Assembly: GCF_028823665.1 (NCBI RefSeq)
Contig: NZ_JAPEHV010000009.1
Span: 1 to 64,000, forward strand
Direction of reading: 5' to 3'
Length of the DNA: 64,000 nucleotides
Source of the DNA: Microbacterium sp. C7(2022)
GTDB taxonomy: Bacteria > Actinomycetota > Actinomycetes > Actinomycetales > Microbacteriaceae
The translations under genes were made by a program, and so were the position numbers. Under the pieces are notes generated by a model, which saw only the letters and a program-made list of their open reading frames with translations, had not been told where the DNA came from and searched no databases. Position 1 is the first letter of the stretch. Each line of letters starts with the position of its first letter. Below, in pieces: positions 17,260 to 25,250 of the stretch.

Positions 17260-18540
17260 GTGGCAGAGGCGACCCACCGCGCACGGCGCGGCCGGCGCAC
17301 GGTGGCGCGGCATGGTGAGCTGCGTTCGCCGCACCCTCTGGCCCTGGTGATGAAGGTCGTCGGGATCGTCGCGGCTGTCGCGCTGGTCTCGGGCGCGGGG
17401 GTGGCGGCATATGCCGTGACCGACATCGCGCAGACCGCCGTCGCGAACTCGGTCGACCTCGAGGGCCAAGAGGCTGTGCCGCCCGACATCGGTGCGATCG
17501 AGGGCGGCGTGAACCTGTTTCTCGCTGGAACCGACGCATGCGAGCCCGAGTACGCGCACTACTTCGGCGGCCGGTGCACCGGAGAGTCGGCGCAGGGGGA
17601 ACTCAACGACGTCAACCTCTTGGTGCACATCTCTGACGCGCCGCGCCGCGTCACGGTGGTGTCGTTCCCGCGTGACCTGATGGTTCCGGTTCCTTCGTGC
17701 ACGCGCGAAGACGGGACCACGACGTCGGCGCTCAGCAAAGAGCAGATCAACGCCACGTTCTTCTTGGGTGGCCTGAACTGCACGACGAAGACCATCTCTC
17801 AGCTGAGTGGGCAGAACATTCCGTTCGCGGCGAAGGTGACGTGGGGTGGCGTGATCGAGGTGACGGATGCCATCGGTGGCGTCGAAGTATGCCTGGCCAG
17901 CGGCATCCGAGATTCTCATACCGGCATCGACTGGCCAGCGGGCAACCGCACGATCCAGGGGATCGAAGCGCTGCAGTTCTTGCGCACGCGCCACGGCGTC
18001 GGTGACGGCTCGGACCTCGGCCGCATCTCGAACCAGCAGCAGTACATGTCACGCCTGGCGAAGAAGCTCATGGGCGACGAGGTGCTGTCGAATTTGCCGC
18101 TGCTGTACAAGCTGGCGACGACCACGGTGGAGAACATCACCCCGAGTAAGTCGCTGGTGAACCCCGCCACGCTCGTGCAGATCGCGCTCGCCGTGAAGGA
18201 TGTGCCGTTCGAAGACATCGTGTTCGTGCAGTACCCGGTGCTGACCGACCCGAGCGACCCGAACCGCGTCGTGCCCGACTATGCGTCGGCGCAGCAGTTG
18301 TGGGACGCGTTGGAAGAGAATCGTCCGCTCGAGATCACCGGCAAGGCCGGCGCCAACGACGGTGTGGTCGTTGAAGAGGATCCGGATGCCGCGGAGGCGA
18401 CGCCTGAGGCGACCCCCGAGGCAACACCGGGCGCGACGCCGGAGGCGACCGACGAGGCCGTGGAGCTGCCGTCGTCGATTTCGGGTTCGACTGCGGCGCA
18501 GGACACCTGCTCCAACGGCAATCTGCGAGGTAATGGGTGA
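17260..18540 (+). CDS. LytR-CpsA-Psr (LCP) family cell-wall ligase, copy 1
   Basis: A 426-residue membrane-anchored LCP protein that transfers undecaprenyl-linked polymers to peptidoglycan on the outer face of the membrane. A basic N-terminus precedes one transmembrane helix (about 31-53). The LCP domain includes NDVNLLVHISDAPRRVTVVSFPRDLMVPVPSC, ITDAIGG-type VTDAIGGVEVC, and LQFLRTRHGVGDGSDLGRISNQQQ with the conserved arginines. A low-complexity tail (EATPEATPEATPGATPEAT) follows, ending in SSISGSTAAQDTC. GTG 17260 has AGAGGA before it; the frame running back into the tRNA is not coding. It is coupled to copy 2. Confidence 0.9.
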   Translation: MAEATHRARRGRRTVARHGELRSPHPLALVMKVVGIVAAVALVSGAGVAAYAVTDIAQTAVANSVDLEGQEAVPPDIGAIEGGVNLFLAGTDACEPEYAHYFGGRCTGESAQGELNDVNLLVHISDAPRRVTVVSFPRDLMVPVPSCTREDGTTTSALSKEQINATFFLGGLNCTTKTISQLSGQNIPFAAKVTWGGVIEVTDAIGGVEVCLASGIRDSHTGIDWPAGNRTIQGIEALQFLRTRHGVGDGSDLGRISNQQQYMSRLAKKLMGDEVLSNLPLLYKLATTTVENITPSKSLVNPATLVQIALAVKDVPFEDIVFVQYPVLTDPSDPNRVVPDYASAQQLWDALEENRPLEITGKAGANDGVVVEEDPDAAEATPEATPEATPGATPEATDEAVELPSSISGSTAAQDTCSNGNLRGNG

Positions 18541-19874
18541 TGGGTGCAGCAGGAAGGCCCTCGGGTGAGGGTCGACAGACGATCGCGCGTCACGCGGTAG
18601 TGAAGGAGCGGCACCCGCTGCTGCGGCTGCTCGCGATGTGCGCGGTCGCACTCGGTGTCGTCGCGGTCAGCGCCACGGGTGTGGCTGCATACTCGGTCGC
18701 GAGTGCGGCGACCGCGGTGACGAATGCTGCGGTCGCGCTGGGTGAGGACGACGTGATTCCGCCGTCGCTCGGCGCGATCGAGGGTGGCGTGAATCTGCTG
18801 CTCGTCGGTACCGACTCGTGCGAGGGGCAGGACCTCGAGCTGTTCCCGCGCTGTGCGCACGATGACGGGGGCGAGCGCAACGACGTCACGATGCTCGTCC
18901 ACATCTCGGACGAGCCGCGCCGCGTGACGGTCGTCTCTTTCCCGCGCGACATGCTGGTGCCGATTCCGTCGTGCCCCGACGGGTCGGGCGGCAACTACTC
19001 GGCGATGAGCCAGCAGATGATCAACGTGTCGTACATGTACGGCGGGTTGCCCTGCACCGTGCTCACCGTCGAGGAGCTCACCGGTGTGGACATTCAGTTC
19101 GCGGCATCCATTCGCTGGACTGGCGTGATCAATATGTCGGATGCCATCGGGGGCGTCGATGTGTGTGTGGCGGGCGACATCAGCGACTCACACACGGGAT
19201 TGAATCTCACGGCGGGTAATCACACGCTGGTGGGCGCGGAGGCCCTGCAGTTCTTGCGTATTCGTCACGGAATCGGTGATGGATCCGACCTCGGTCGCAT
19301 CTCGAACCAGCAGCAGTTCATGTCGTCGATGGTGCGCAAGCTGCAGTCCGAGTCGGTGCTCGCGAACCCCGGTGTGCTGCTGAACCTCGCCAACACGGCT
19401 GTGAACCAGGTGACGCAAGACCAGTTGGTGCTGAGCCAGTCGCTGACCAACCCGACCCTGATGGTGCAGATCGCGATGGCCGTGAAGGACGTCGAGTACG
19501 AGGACATCGTGTTCGTTCAGTACCCGACCGTCTACGCGAGTGGTACCGGTGCGAGTCGAGTGTTTCCGGTGACGGATGCCGCGGCCGTGCTGTTCACGGC
19601 GCTCGCCGAGAACAAGCCGCTGACCCTGACCGGTGAGGCGAGCCAGGGCTACGGCGTCGAGGTGACCGGTGAGGCGGAGAAGCCTTCGGCCACGCCGAGC
19701 GCTTCGGCCTCGGCTGACGGCGCGACGGCGACGCCGGAACCGACGGACAGTGCGTCGGGTTCTTCTGATGACTCGGATGCCGCGGATGCTTCGGCCGACG
19801 ATCGCGTCGACCTGCCGTCGTCGATCGCCGGAACCACTGCCGCGCAGGTGACCTGCACCGTCCCTGAGGGGTGA
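18540..19874 (+). CDS. LytR-CpsA-Psr (LCP) family cell-wall ligase, copy 2
   Basis: A 444-residue tandem paralogue of the preceding gene with the same layout: one N-terminal transmembrane helix, an LCP domain (NDVTMLVHISDEPRRVTVVSFPRDMLVPIPSC, LQFLRIRHGIGDGSDLGRISNQQQ), a Ser/Ala/Asp-rich tail and a near-identical last segment (LPSSIAGTTAAQVTC). ATG 18540 overlaps the upstream TGA (TGATG); a GTG at 18537 is an alternative start. The close match over the whole length points to tandem duplication, with divergence mostly in the tails. Confidence 0.9.
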   Translation: MGAAGRPSGEGRQTIARHAVVKERHPLLRLLAMCAVALGVVAVSATGVAAYSVASAATAVTNAAVALGEDDVIPPSLGAIEGGVNLLLVGTDSCEGQDLELFPRCAHDDGGERNDVTMLVHISDEPRRVTVVSFPRDMLVPIPSCPDGSGGNYSAMSQQMINVSYMYGGLPCTVLTVEELTGVDIQFAASIRWTGVINMSDAIGGVDVCVAGDISDSHTGLNLTAGNHTLVGAEALQFLRIRHGIGDGSDLGRISNQQQFMSSMVRKLQSESVLANPGVLLNLANTAVNQVTQDQLVLSQSLTNPTLMVQIAMAVKDVEYEDIVFVQYPTVYASGTGASRVFPVTDAAAVLFTALAENKPLTLTGEASQGYGVEVTGEAEKPSATPSASASADGATATPEPTDSASGSSDDSDAADASADDRVDLPSSIAGTTAAQVTCTVPEG

Positions 19875-19944
19875 TCGGTTCGTCGCTACGCGCGCGAGCG
19901 GTTATGATTGCTGAGGTTGTTCGTGCATTCGTGCTCGTTCACCT

Positions 19945-20033
19945 GGAGACGTCGCATAGTCAGGCCTAGTGCACCACCCTGCTAAGGTGGAGTCCTCGCA
20001 AGGGGACCGAGGGTTCAAATCCCTCCGTCTCCG
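19945..20033 (+). tRNA. tRNA-Ser(GCU), island integration site
   Basis: An 89-nt class II tRNA. The acceptor stem GGAGACG pairs with CGTCTCC (20026-20032), with discriminator G20033. The anticodon stem CCACC/GGTGG encloses CTGCTAA, giving anticodon GCT at 19981-19983. CCA is not encoded. Its last 20 nt plus the following C are repeated exactly at 36323-36343, so the gene served as attachment site for the island and stays complete at the left junction. Confidence 0.97.
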
Positions 20034-20034
20034 C
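20014..20034 (+). repeat. Left attachment repeat (attL)
   Basis: This 21-nt sequence, beginning TTCAAATCCCTCC, is formed by the tRNA-Ser(GCU) T-arm and acceptor 3' strand plus one base. It is identical to 36323-36343. Confidence 0.9.
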
Positions 20035-20288
20035 AGAAAAACCCCCGGTCAAACTAGGTTTCTCTTCGCTTCTGCCACGAAATCTGCCATTTCTGGCACG
20101 TTCGCGACCGCGAGGCCATCGAGCATATTGCGCGAGCTCCCGAGTTAGTCGTTGACATTCTGCGAAGCCTCGACTCGGGTGACAAACAGTTCGACAGTAT
20201 GAAGGTCGGCACCGGGAGCGCGAATCCCTCGGTCTCGAACAGGGCAAGCCTGGTGGTTTGTAGTCAGCAGAAGCAGGCTTTGGGAGAC

Positions 20289-20586
20289 TGATACACGGAT
20301 AGGTGGCAGGTTGTAGTAGCGCCGCCAGTGCGACGGTCGTGTTCCTGATGGTCTCGAACTCGATGGACGCCGGGCGCGGAACTAACTTCGATCTTCGAAC
20401 GCCGCATCCACTTCTGACGAAGGAGTCTTTTGCGATCTGCTCGGTCGTCGCTCCCGGGCTCGCGGTTGCGCGCGACGCGCATGATGTCGTCGCGGAACTC
20501 GCTCGGGTAGGGCTTGGGGACAGCAACATCCGTCCGGTCCGGCCGTCGCAGGCAAGCCAGGTCAGATGTCACCTACTCGTGCAGTA
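20289..20586 (-). pseudogene. IS3-family deletion remnant
   Basis: On the minus strand an OrfA start (VAVPKPYPSEFRDDIMRVARNREPG, continuing as GATTEQIAKDS after a frameshift, then KWMRRSKIE) runs after a large internal deletion into an OrfB C-terminus (SIEFETIRNTTVALAA). Imperfect terminal inverted repeats sharing a CACG..TAGGTG core are visible at 20289-20308 and 20567-20586. The roughly 300-bp relic keeps both ends but no transposase function, so it could be mobilised only in trans. The surrounding 20034-20288 and 20587-20692 hold no recognisable intact gene. Confidence 0.7.
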
Positions 20587-20692
20587 GTCCCTTGCGCCAC
20601 TCTCGCAACGTGCATACTGAAGATCAGCAAGTCGAAGCTCGGTGCAGTGCCGAACGCAATTAAGCGACAGTCTGTTCGCAGAGTGGTGAGAC

Positions 20693-21724
20693 ATGGTTAG
20701 CAGCGATTCGCGCCCTAAAAGGCTGGTCGGCATGCGGGGCGGTGTCGCCGCTGGCGCTGTTCTGGTCCCCGTGTGCGGGACGGCGGCGCCGTCCGCGGCA
20801 GCTGAGATTGACGATTCGAGTGGCGCAATCGGGGTGATTGCAAGTATCGCGCCCGAATCCCTTGAAGCCGTATCCACAGACGAAGGCATCGTGGTCGCAC
20901 ACAAAGAGCTTCTGGACGAGGACGAGTTCGGTCGGTCGGTGGTCACGCACCCGATGCTTGACCCCACCAACCCTGACAGCATCGTCAGGGTGGACATTCC
21001 AGTCGACCCCTCGGAAGGTGTGGGTTTTAAGCAAGATGGGGCCGATGAGATTGTGATCGGCCTACCAAATGCTCATCGGGCGGATGAAGCCGACTACGGT
21101 GACTTCGGGCTGGCGACATACGATAACAACGACGGCTCCACCACGGTGCCGATTCCTCAGCCAGACGGCACTCTGCAGATCACCACGGTCATCGATGGTC
21201 CTGGAGCCCCGAATCGATATGCGTACCCCATCACCTTGCCCAACGGTGGTGAACTCGTCGACGCCGGGAATGGGTACTTTGCGATCCTCAATTCGGAGGG
21301 TTTGCCTGCGGCGATGATTGAGCCAGCATGGGCGCTCGATGCAGATGGCGAAGCGGTGACCACGAATTACGAGGTGGTCGGCAACGCGCTAGTGCAAGTG
21401 GTAGATCATGGTGATGGTGATGCCTACCCGATCGTTGCAGACCCGGCCGTCAAGGGGGCATACATCTCGAAAGTGAACGTCAACACGGTCACTCAGGGGA
21501 AGACGGTCGCTGTATATCCAGTGAACGGCTGGGCCATAACCGCGTTCAACAACTACTGGGCGGAGTACAAGCTATACGTCAGCTCGACTTACGAGGGAAC
21601 GAAGTACAAGAACCAGCTGCAATGCCATTGGGATTTCGCACCTTTCAAAACTCCGTGGAATCTTGATTCCTGGCGTCCCAACGTCAGCTATTGGGACACT
21701 ATTGTCGCCGGGTGCAACCCGTGA
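20693..21724 (+). CDS. Secreted DUF2599-domain protein
   Basis: A 343-residue exported protein. An N-terminal signal-like stretch (GGVAAGAVLVPVCGTAAPSAAA, about 15-37) is followed by an acidic region rich in Asp, Glu and Gly. The C-terminal domain ends HWDFAPFKTPWNLDSWRPNVSYWDTIVAGCNP, the signature of DUF2599, a domain found at the C-terminus of secreted actinobacterial proteins with no known activity. The segment GDAYPIVADPAV just before it recurs in that family. The ribosome site (GTGAG) is weak. The stop overlaps the GTG of the next gene. Base composition is lower in GC than the core genes. It could be an exported effector; this is inference. Confidence 0.75.
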   Translation: MVSSDSRPKRLVGMRGGVAAGAVLVPVCGTAAPSAAAEIDDSSGAIGVIASIAPESLEAVSTDEGIVVAHKELLDEDEFGRSVVTHPMLDPTNPDSIVRVDIPVDPSEGVGFKQDGADEIVIGLPNAHRADEADYGDFGLATYDNNDGSTTVPIPQPDGTLQITTVIDGPGAPNRYAYPITLPNGGELVDAGNGYFAILNSEGLPAAMIEPAWALDADGEAVTTNYEVVGNALVQVVDHGDGDAYPIVADPAVKGAYISKVNVNTVTQGKTVAVYPVNGWAITAFNNYWAEYKLYVSSTYEGTKYKNQLQCHWDFAPFKTPWNLDSWRPNVSYWDTIVAGCNP

Positions 21725-21957
21725 CCTATATGCGGCGCACTATGTTTTGGTCGCTTCTGCTACTTCTTGCTGGGGTAGTCCTTGTTGTTTTTGGCGTCGC
21801 TTGGGCAATCGCGGAAGGCTACGCATCAGATAGTGAAGGACGTGCCGGCAATATCATTCCTGCTGCGCTCGTGGGCGGGGCAGGCCTGGTCTGCTTGGTC
21901 ATCGGCGCGGCCGCGGGGGTCGCAGGCGCATTGAGGCCATCTCGGTCATCTGAGTAA
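21721..21957 (+). CDS. Small two-helix membrane protein
   Basis: A 78-residue protein from GTG 21721, overlapping the DUF2599 stop by GTGA (ATG 21730 is an alternative). Two hydrophobic helices, FWSLLLLLAGVVLVVFGVAWAIA and IIPAALVGGAGLVCLVIGAAAGVAGAL, are joined by a short charged loop. No family is recognised. The overlap implies a joint role with the secreted protein; an immunity-type or anchoring role is possible but unproven. Confidence 0.7.
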   Translation: MTYMRRTMFWSLLLLLAGVVLVVFGVAWAIAEGYASDSEGRAGNIIPAALVGGAGLVCLVIGAAAGVAGALRPSRSSE

Positions 21958-22033
21958 ACGGCCGGGAAGACAGCAGATTGGCAGGTGGGACGGGTCTGCC
22001 CCGAGTCTTGTTGACAGTCGGGGTTTGGGGTGA

Positions 22034-22915
22034 TCAGGCCGCTTCTGCGTCCTTGTAGATCATCTCAAACTCGATGGGGGTGAGTCTGCCGAGGCCGCGC
22101 TGACGGCGTCGACGGTTGTACTTCGTTTCGATCCAGACGACCATCGCGAGGTGGAGTTCTTCGCGACTATCCCAGCGTCGGGTGTTCAACACGTTCTTCT
22201 GGAGCAGGCTGAAGAAGCTCTCCATGCTCGCGTTGTCCCCGGCCCCGTAAGACCTACCCATGGAGCCGACGAGGCCGTTGTTCTTGAGCAGGTTCTGGGT
22301 GCGCTTCGCGCGGAACTGACCGCCTCTGTCCGAGTGGCAGATCGTGCCGTTCGGTGAGCGCAACGCGATCGCGTTCCGCATCGCCGCCCGCGCGAGAGAT
22401 GACTTCATGCGGGTGTCGATGGAGTAGCCGACGATCTTGTTCGACCAGACGTCCTTGATCGCGCAGATGTAGAGCTTGCCTTCCCTGGTCGGGTGTTCCG
22501 AGATGTCCCAGAGCCAGACCTTGTTCGGCCCGTCGGCGACGAACTCGTGCCGGACCACACCGTGCTCGTCGACGACCGCGAGGAGGTCGTCGTGCGGCGC
22601 CGGCCCGGTACTGCCGGGCTTGCTGCGCTTGTGGTGGTGCGACGCGTGAATCCCGGCGATCCGGCAGAGCCGGTGCACCCGGTTCTCCGACACGACGATG
22701 CCATGCTCGGTGTCGAGCTCGTCAGTGAGGAACCTGTACCCGAGGGTGACATCATCCGCATGCAGCTCGTAGAGCACATCAATGAGGTGCGCATCGTCCC
22801 AGTCACGCTGGGAGACAGGGTCACCTCGACACTGGTAGTACCCCTGCCGGGACAGGCCGAGAACCCGCAACGCCACCGCGACCGGCACCCTGATCCGGGC
22901 GCCGGCAGCAGCCAT
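22034..22915 (-). CDS. IS3-family transposase OrfB (DDE integrase)
   Basis: A 293-residue catalytic subunit. It has an HTH_21-type N-terminus (LGYRFLTDELDTEHGIVVSENRVHRL) and an rve integrase core with the DDE residues in VWLWDIS, CHSDRGGQF and DNASMESFFS. It ends with the typical YNRRRRQRGLGRLTPIEFE. The OrfB frame is open back across the end of orfA, so the functional product is probably an OrfAB fusion made by -1 frameshifting. Confidence 0.93.
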   Translation of the reverse strand: MAAAGARIRVPVAVALRVLGLSRQGYYQCRGDPVSQRDWDDAHLIDVLYELHADDVTLGYRFLTDELDTEHGIVVSENRVHRLCRIAGIHASHHHKRSKPGSTGPAPHDDLLAVVDEHGVVRHEFVADGPNKVWLWDISEHPTREGKLYICAIKDVWSNKIVGYSIDTRMKSSLARAAMRNAIALRSPNGTICHSDRGGQFRAKRTQNLLKNNGLVGSMGRSYGAGDNASMESFFSLLQKNVLNTRRWDSREELHLAMVVWIETKYNRRRRQRGLGRLTPIEFEMIYKDAEAA

Positions 22916-22935
22916 CTCTTGGACGAGCGGGAAGA

Positions 22936-23223
22936 CTATTTTCCCGGCAGGTTCGCCTGCGACAGATACGCCGCGGCCCGCCGCAGCACCTCGTTCTCCT
23001 GCTCCAACAGCCGGATCCGCTTGTTCGCCTCACGCAACTGCTTGCGCTCGTCCTCGGTCAGGCCGGACCGCTTGCCGTCCTCAATATCGGCCTGCTTCAA
23101 CCAGTTCGTCAGCGAGCCTTCGGAGATACCGAAGTCTTTCGCGATCTGCGCCAACGACGCCTGGCCCTTGCGGGCCACGGCCACGACATCGTCGCGGAAC
23201 TCTTTCGGGTAGGGCTTTGCCAC
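22936..23223 (-). CDS. IS3-family transposase OrfA (HTH, leucine zipper)
   Basis: A 95-residue DNA-binding subunit from GTG 23223 (VAKPYPKEFRDDVVAVARKG). The helix-turn-helix (LAQIAKDFGISEGSLTNWLKQAD) is followed by a coiled coil (LREANKRIRLLEQENEVLRRAAAYL). The gene ends at the codons GGA AAA TAG; the heptamer GGGAAAA (minus strand, 22945-22939) fits the X XXY YYZ slippery pattern in the orfA frame, directly before the stop. Confidence 0.92.
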   Translation of the reverse strand: MAKPYPKEFRDDVVAVARKGQASLAQIAKDFGISEGSLTNWLKQADIEDGKRSGLTEDERKQLREANKRIRLLEQENEVLRRAAAYLSQANLPGK

Positions 23224-23403
23224 AGAAACATCCTTCCAGCGAGGACGAATCCTCACAGTTCAGATGTCAACCAAACTCGGGGCAGACCCGACTTCGTAGT
23301 GAGCGTGAGTTGAGTTGCACCCCGATGGAGTACCTAGAATCGCGGGATGGAGCCGTTCGACGTCGTCGAAGGCGAGCTGTTCCCGGAAACCGATCGTGCT
23401 GGC

Positions 23404-23566
23404 GACGTGGCAGAAGCAGCGGAAGGTGCTCGGCGTCCGCAGGCTCTGTCTCCGTCTCGGTCGCGACGGGCATGACATCGCCTGCTGCACGGTCGAACGC
23501 CTCATGCGCGACCTGGGGATCGCCGGTGTGATCCGCGGGAAGCGGCGACGTCGTCGTCGTTGCGAC
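23404..23566 (+). pseudogene. IS3-family OrfB fragment
   Basis: The segment encodes [41 protein letters not shown], closely matching the OrfB N-terminal HTH region of the second IS3 element in this window ([41 protein letters not shown]). No start, catalytic core or ends remain. The rest of 23291-23770 contains no recognisable gene apart from the promoter of the HTH gene. Confidence 0.75.
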
Positions 23567-23734
23567 TGAGGAGGAGTGCGAGTCGACTGATGCGCCCTGC
23601 GTCTGTTGGAGACTCGCGCTATTCGATTCCCACCAGGTGGCGACGGGCGCCGCGAGCCGCGGGCGACCTGCGATCGGCTCCCTGTCGTTGAGGGATGCCG
23701 TGGGTAGGGCTAGCTTCATCTCACCGGTCCGCGT

Positions 23735-23748
23735 ATAGTCGTAACTAT
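23735..23748. promoter_or_regulatory. Palindrome before the HTH/nucleotidyltransferase pair
   Basis: The inverted repeat ATAGT-CGTA-ACTAT lies 22 bp upstream of the ATG at 23771, in an AT-richer stretch likely to hold the promoter. Position and symmetry suggest an operator for autoregulation by the encoded HTH protein. Confidence 0.5.
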
Positions 23749-23770
23749 TCGTTCAAGCGAAGGGTTATGA

Positions 23771-24439
23771 ATGACTGAGGTGACGACGGCTGACGCTGCG
23801 CGGCGTCTTGGGTTGACGCAGGAGCGGGTGAGTCAGATGTTGCGTTCAGGTGAACTCAACGGGCGTCGGATCAGTGCTCGGGGTTGGCTGGTAGACCTTG
23901 CCTCCGTCGGCGACCGTTCGCGCAGCGCCACTGTTGGTGGCCGGCCTTGGTCCGAGTTGCGGGTGCGATCTGTGATCGATGCGCTGTCGACTGGTGATGT
24001 CGCCGAGGCGAGAACGCGGGATGCGATCCGCGGCGCCGAGGTCGAAGTGTTGTGGCGAAAGCTTGCGCAGTCGGTGTCGGTGCGACACTTCACGGCGCGG
24101 CATCCGGATGTTGCGCGGGATGCGTTGGTGCTTACGGGTGAGTCGGCAATCGACATTTTGGGGGAGCGGCTCGTCGGGCGGTCAGCAGTCGTGCATGGCT
24201 ATCTTCGGGACGGTGACTTTGAGGACCTCGTTGACGATGCTGGGCTTGTCGAGAAGGCGGGTGGCGCTGTCGCTGTCTACAGGTTCAGGTCTGGGAGTCG
24301 ATTGTGGACTGCTGGTGACCGAGCGCCGCGGGCGCTGGTCGCGGCGGACTGTGCTCGATCCGCGGCATTCCGCGTCCGCTCGATCGGAGTGCGGGCGCTC
24401 GACGAGATGAGGCAGGCGTGGCTGACGGAGAACACCTGA
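23771..24439 (+). CDS. HTH-domain protein, putative antitoxin partner
   Basis: A 222-residue protein. The N-terminal 40 residues form a MerR/excisionase-like HTH (TADAARRLGLTQERVSQMLRSGELNGRRISARGWLVD). The remaining 170 residues are alpha/beta and soluble, with no catalytic motif that I recognise; the overall plan recalls the two-domain antitoxins of AbiE-type systems. AAGGG precedes the ATG. It overlaps the next gene by 22 bp, so the two are made together. The role is inferred from context. Confidence 0.7.
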   Translation: MTEVTTADAARRLGLTQERVSQMLRSGELNGRRISARGWLVDLASVGDRSRSATVGGRPWSELRVRSVIDALSTGDVAEARTRDAIRGAEVEVLWRKLAQSVSVRHFTARHPDVARDALVLTGESAIDILGERLVGRSAVVHGYLRDGDFEDLVDDAGLVEKAGGAVAVYRFRSGSRLWTAGDRAPRALVAADCARSAAFRVRSIGVRALDEMRQAWLTENT

Positions 24440-25146
24440 TCCTCATCCCGGATGCGGAACAGCCGTGGAGCTTGGTGTTCGAGATCGCGGACGTCACGAC
24501 GCCAGGCGAGTGGGTGCTGGTCGGCGGGCTCATGGTGCACGTGCACGCTCTCCGCGCCCGTATCTCTGCCTCGCGCCCCACTGAGGACGTCGATCTCCTC
24601 GTGAACCTCACCGCGGGAAACGTCAGCGCAGTGGCTGGACCACTGCAGGACATCGGGTTCCGCCCGACGGAGTCTCTCGGTAGCCGTGTACTGCACCGAT
24701 TCCGTCGGGGTGACGAATCCATCGATGTCATGGTGGAGCGCGGCGCTTCCGCGCGGTGGTCGCAACGATCAATCTTCCAAGCACCGGCAGCCCGGCAGGC
24801 CATCGACCGCCGCGACTGGTACGACCTGAAAGGCGCCGACCGCATCGTTCGCATCGCTGTGCCGGATGCTCTCGGGGCGATCGTCGCGAAGGCCGCCGCC
24901 TACGCCGCCGACCAGCGCGATCGGGGCCGACACCTCGATGACCTCGCCGTGTTGCTGGCAGCTGCCGGCGGGCGGCGTGGGATGGGCCTTGACCGCCTGA
25001 GCAGACGGGACAAGCAGCACCTGAGGCCCGCGCTCAGCCAACTTGCCGACAGCAGCCACGATGGGTGGATGCTGCTCGATGCGGACGACCGCGCGATCGG
25101 CCAGCGTGCAGCCGATACGATCATCAGGGCCCTCGCGGACGCCTGA
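24418..25146 (+). CDS. Nucleotidyltransferase-fold protein, AbiEii/MenA-like putative toxin
   Basis: A 242-residue protein with the DNA polymerase beta-type nucleotidyltransferase signature: G36 G37 in VLVGGLMVHVHALRA followed by D57-x-D59 in TEDVDLLVN. The C-terminal part is helical and contains IVAKAAAYAADQRDRGRHLDDLAVLLAAA, with the K-x-H/D-x2-D pattern typical of AbiEii relatives. Family members transfer nucleotides to RNA, e.g. tRNA acceptor ends, and block growth or phage. Translation starts at GTG 24418 inside the upstream gene. A 45-bp repeat begins 20 bp after its stop. An aminoglycoside-type transferase is a less likely alternative. Confidence 0.75.
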   Translation: MADGEHLILIPDAEQPWSLVFEIADVTTPGEWVLVGGLMVHVHALRARISASRPTEDVDLLVNLTAGNVSAVAGPLQDIGFRPTESLGSRVLHRFRRGDESIDVMVERGASARWSQRSIFQAPAARQAIDRRDWYDLKGADRIVRIAVPDALGAIVAKAAAYAADQRDRGRHLDDLAVLLAAAGGRRGMGLDRLSRRDKQHLRPALSQLADSSHDGWMLLDADDRAIGQRAADTIIRALADA

Positions 25147-25166
25147 GTGGTCCGCTCCGCGGCCTC

Positions 25167-25211
25167 AGATCGGTGCCACGTTTCTGCCACGAATCGAACC
25201 CCGCCGACCTG
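25167..25211. repeat. 45-bp repeat, copy A
   Basis: It contains TGCCACGTTTCTGCCACGAAT and matches copy B at 36201-36245 in 37 of 45 positions. It lies 20 bp after the nucleotidyltransferase gene and is followed immediately by the left inverted repeat of the second IS3 element. Confidence 0.8.
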
Positions 25212-25250
25212 TGACTCGCCCCGGCATGTCCGGAGAGCGAATTGCTGGTG

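Larger units (their letters stand above)
21991..23290 (-). mobile_element. Complete IS3-family element 1 (1.3 kb)
   Basis: The 26-bp terminal inverted repeats at 21991-22016 and 23265-23290 share GGTCTGCCCCGAGT and differ at two positions. They flank orfA and orfB on the minus strand. No clear target-site duplication is seen, which may mean old insertion or recombination. Confidence 0.85.

Noticed and set aside
20034-20288. Possible integrase gene next to the tRNA
   Set aside because: Frames are short and broken and no catalytic Arg/His/Tyr motifs of tyrosine recombinases are seen.
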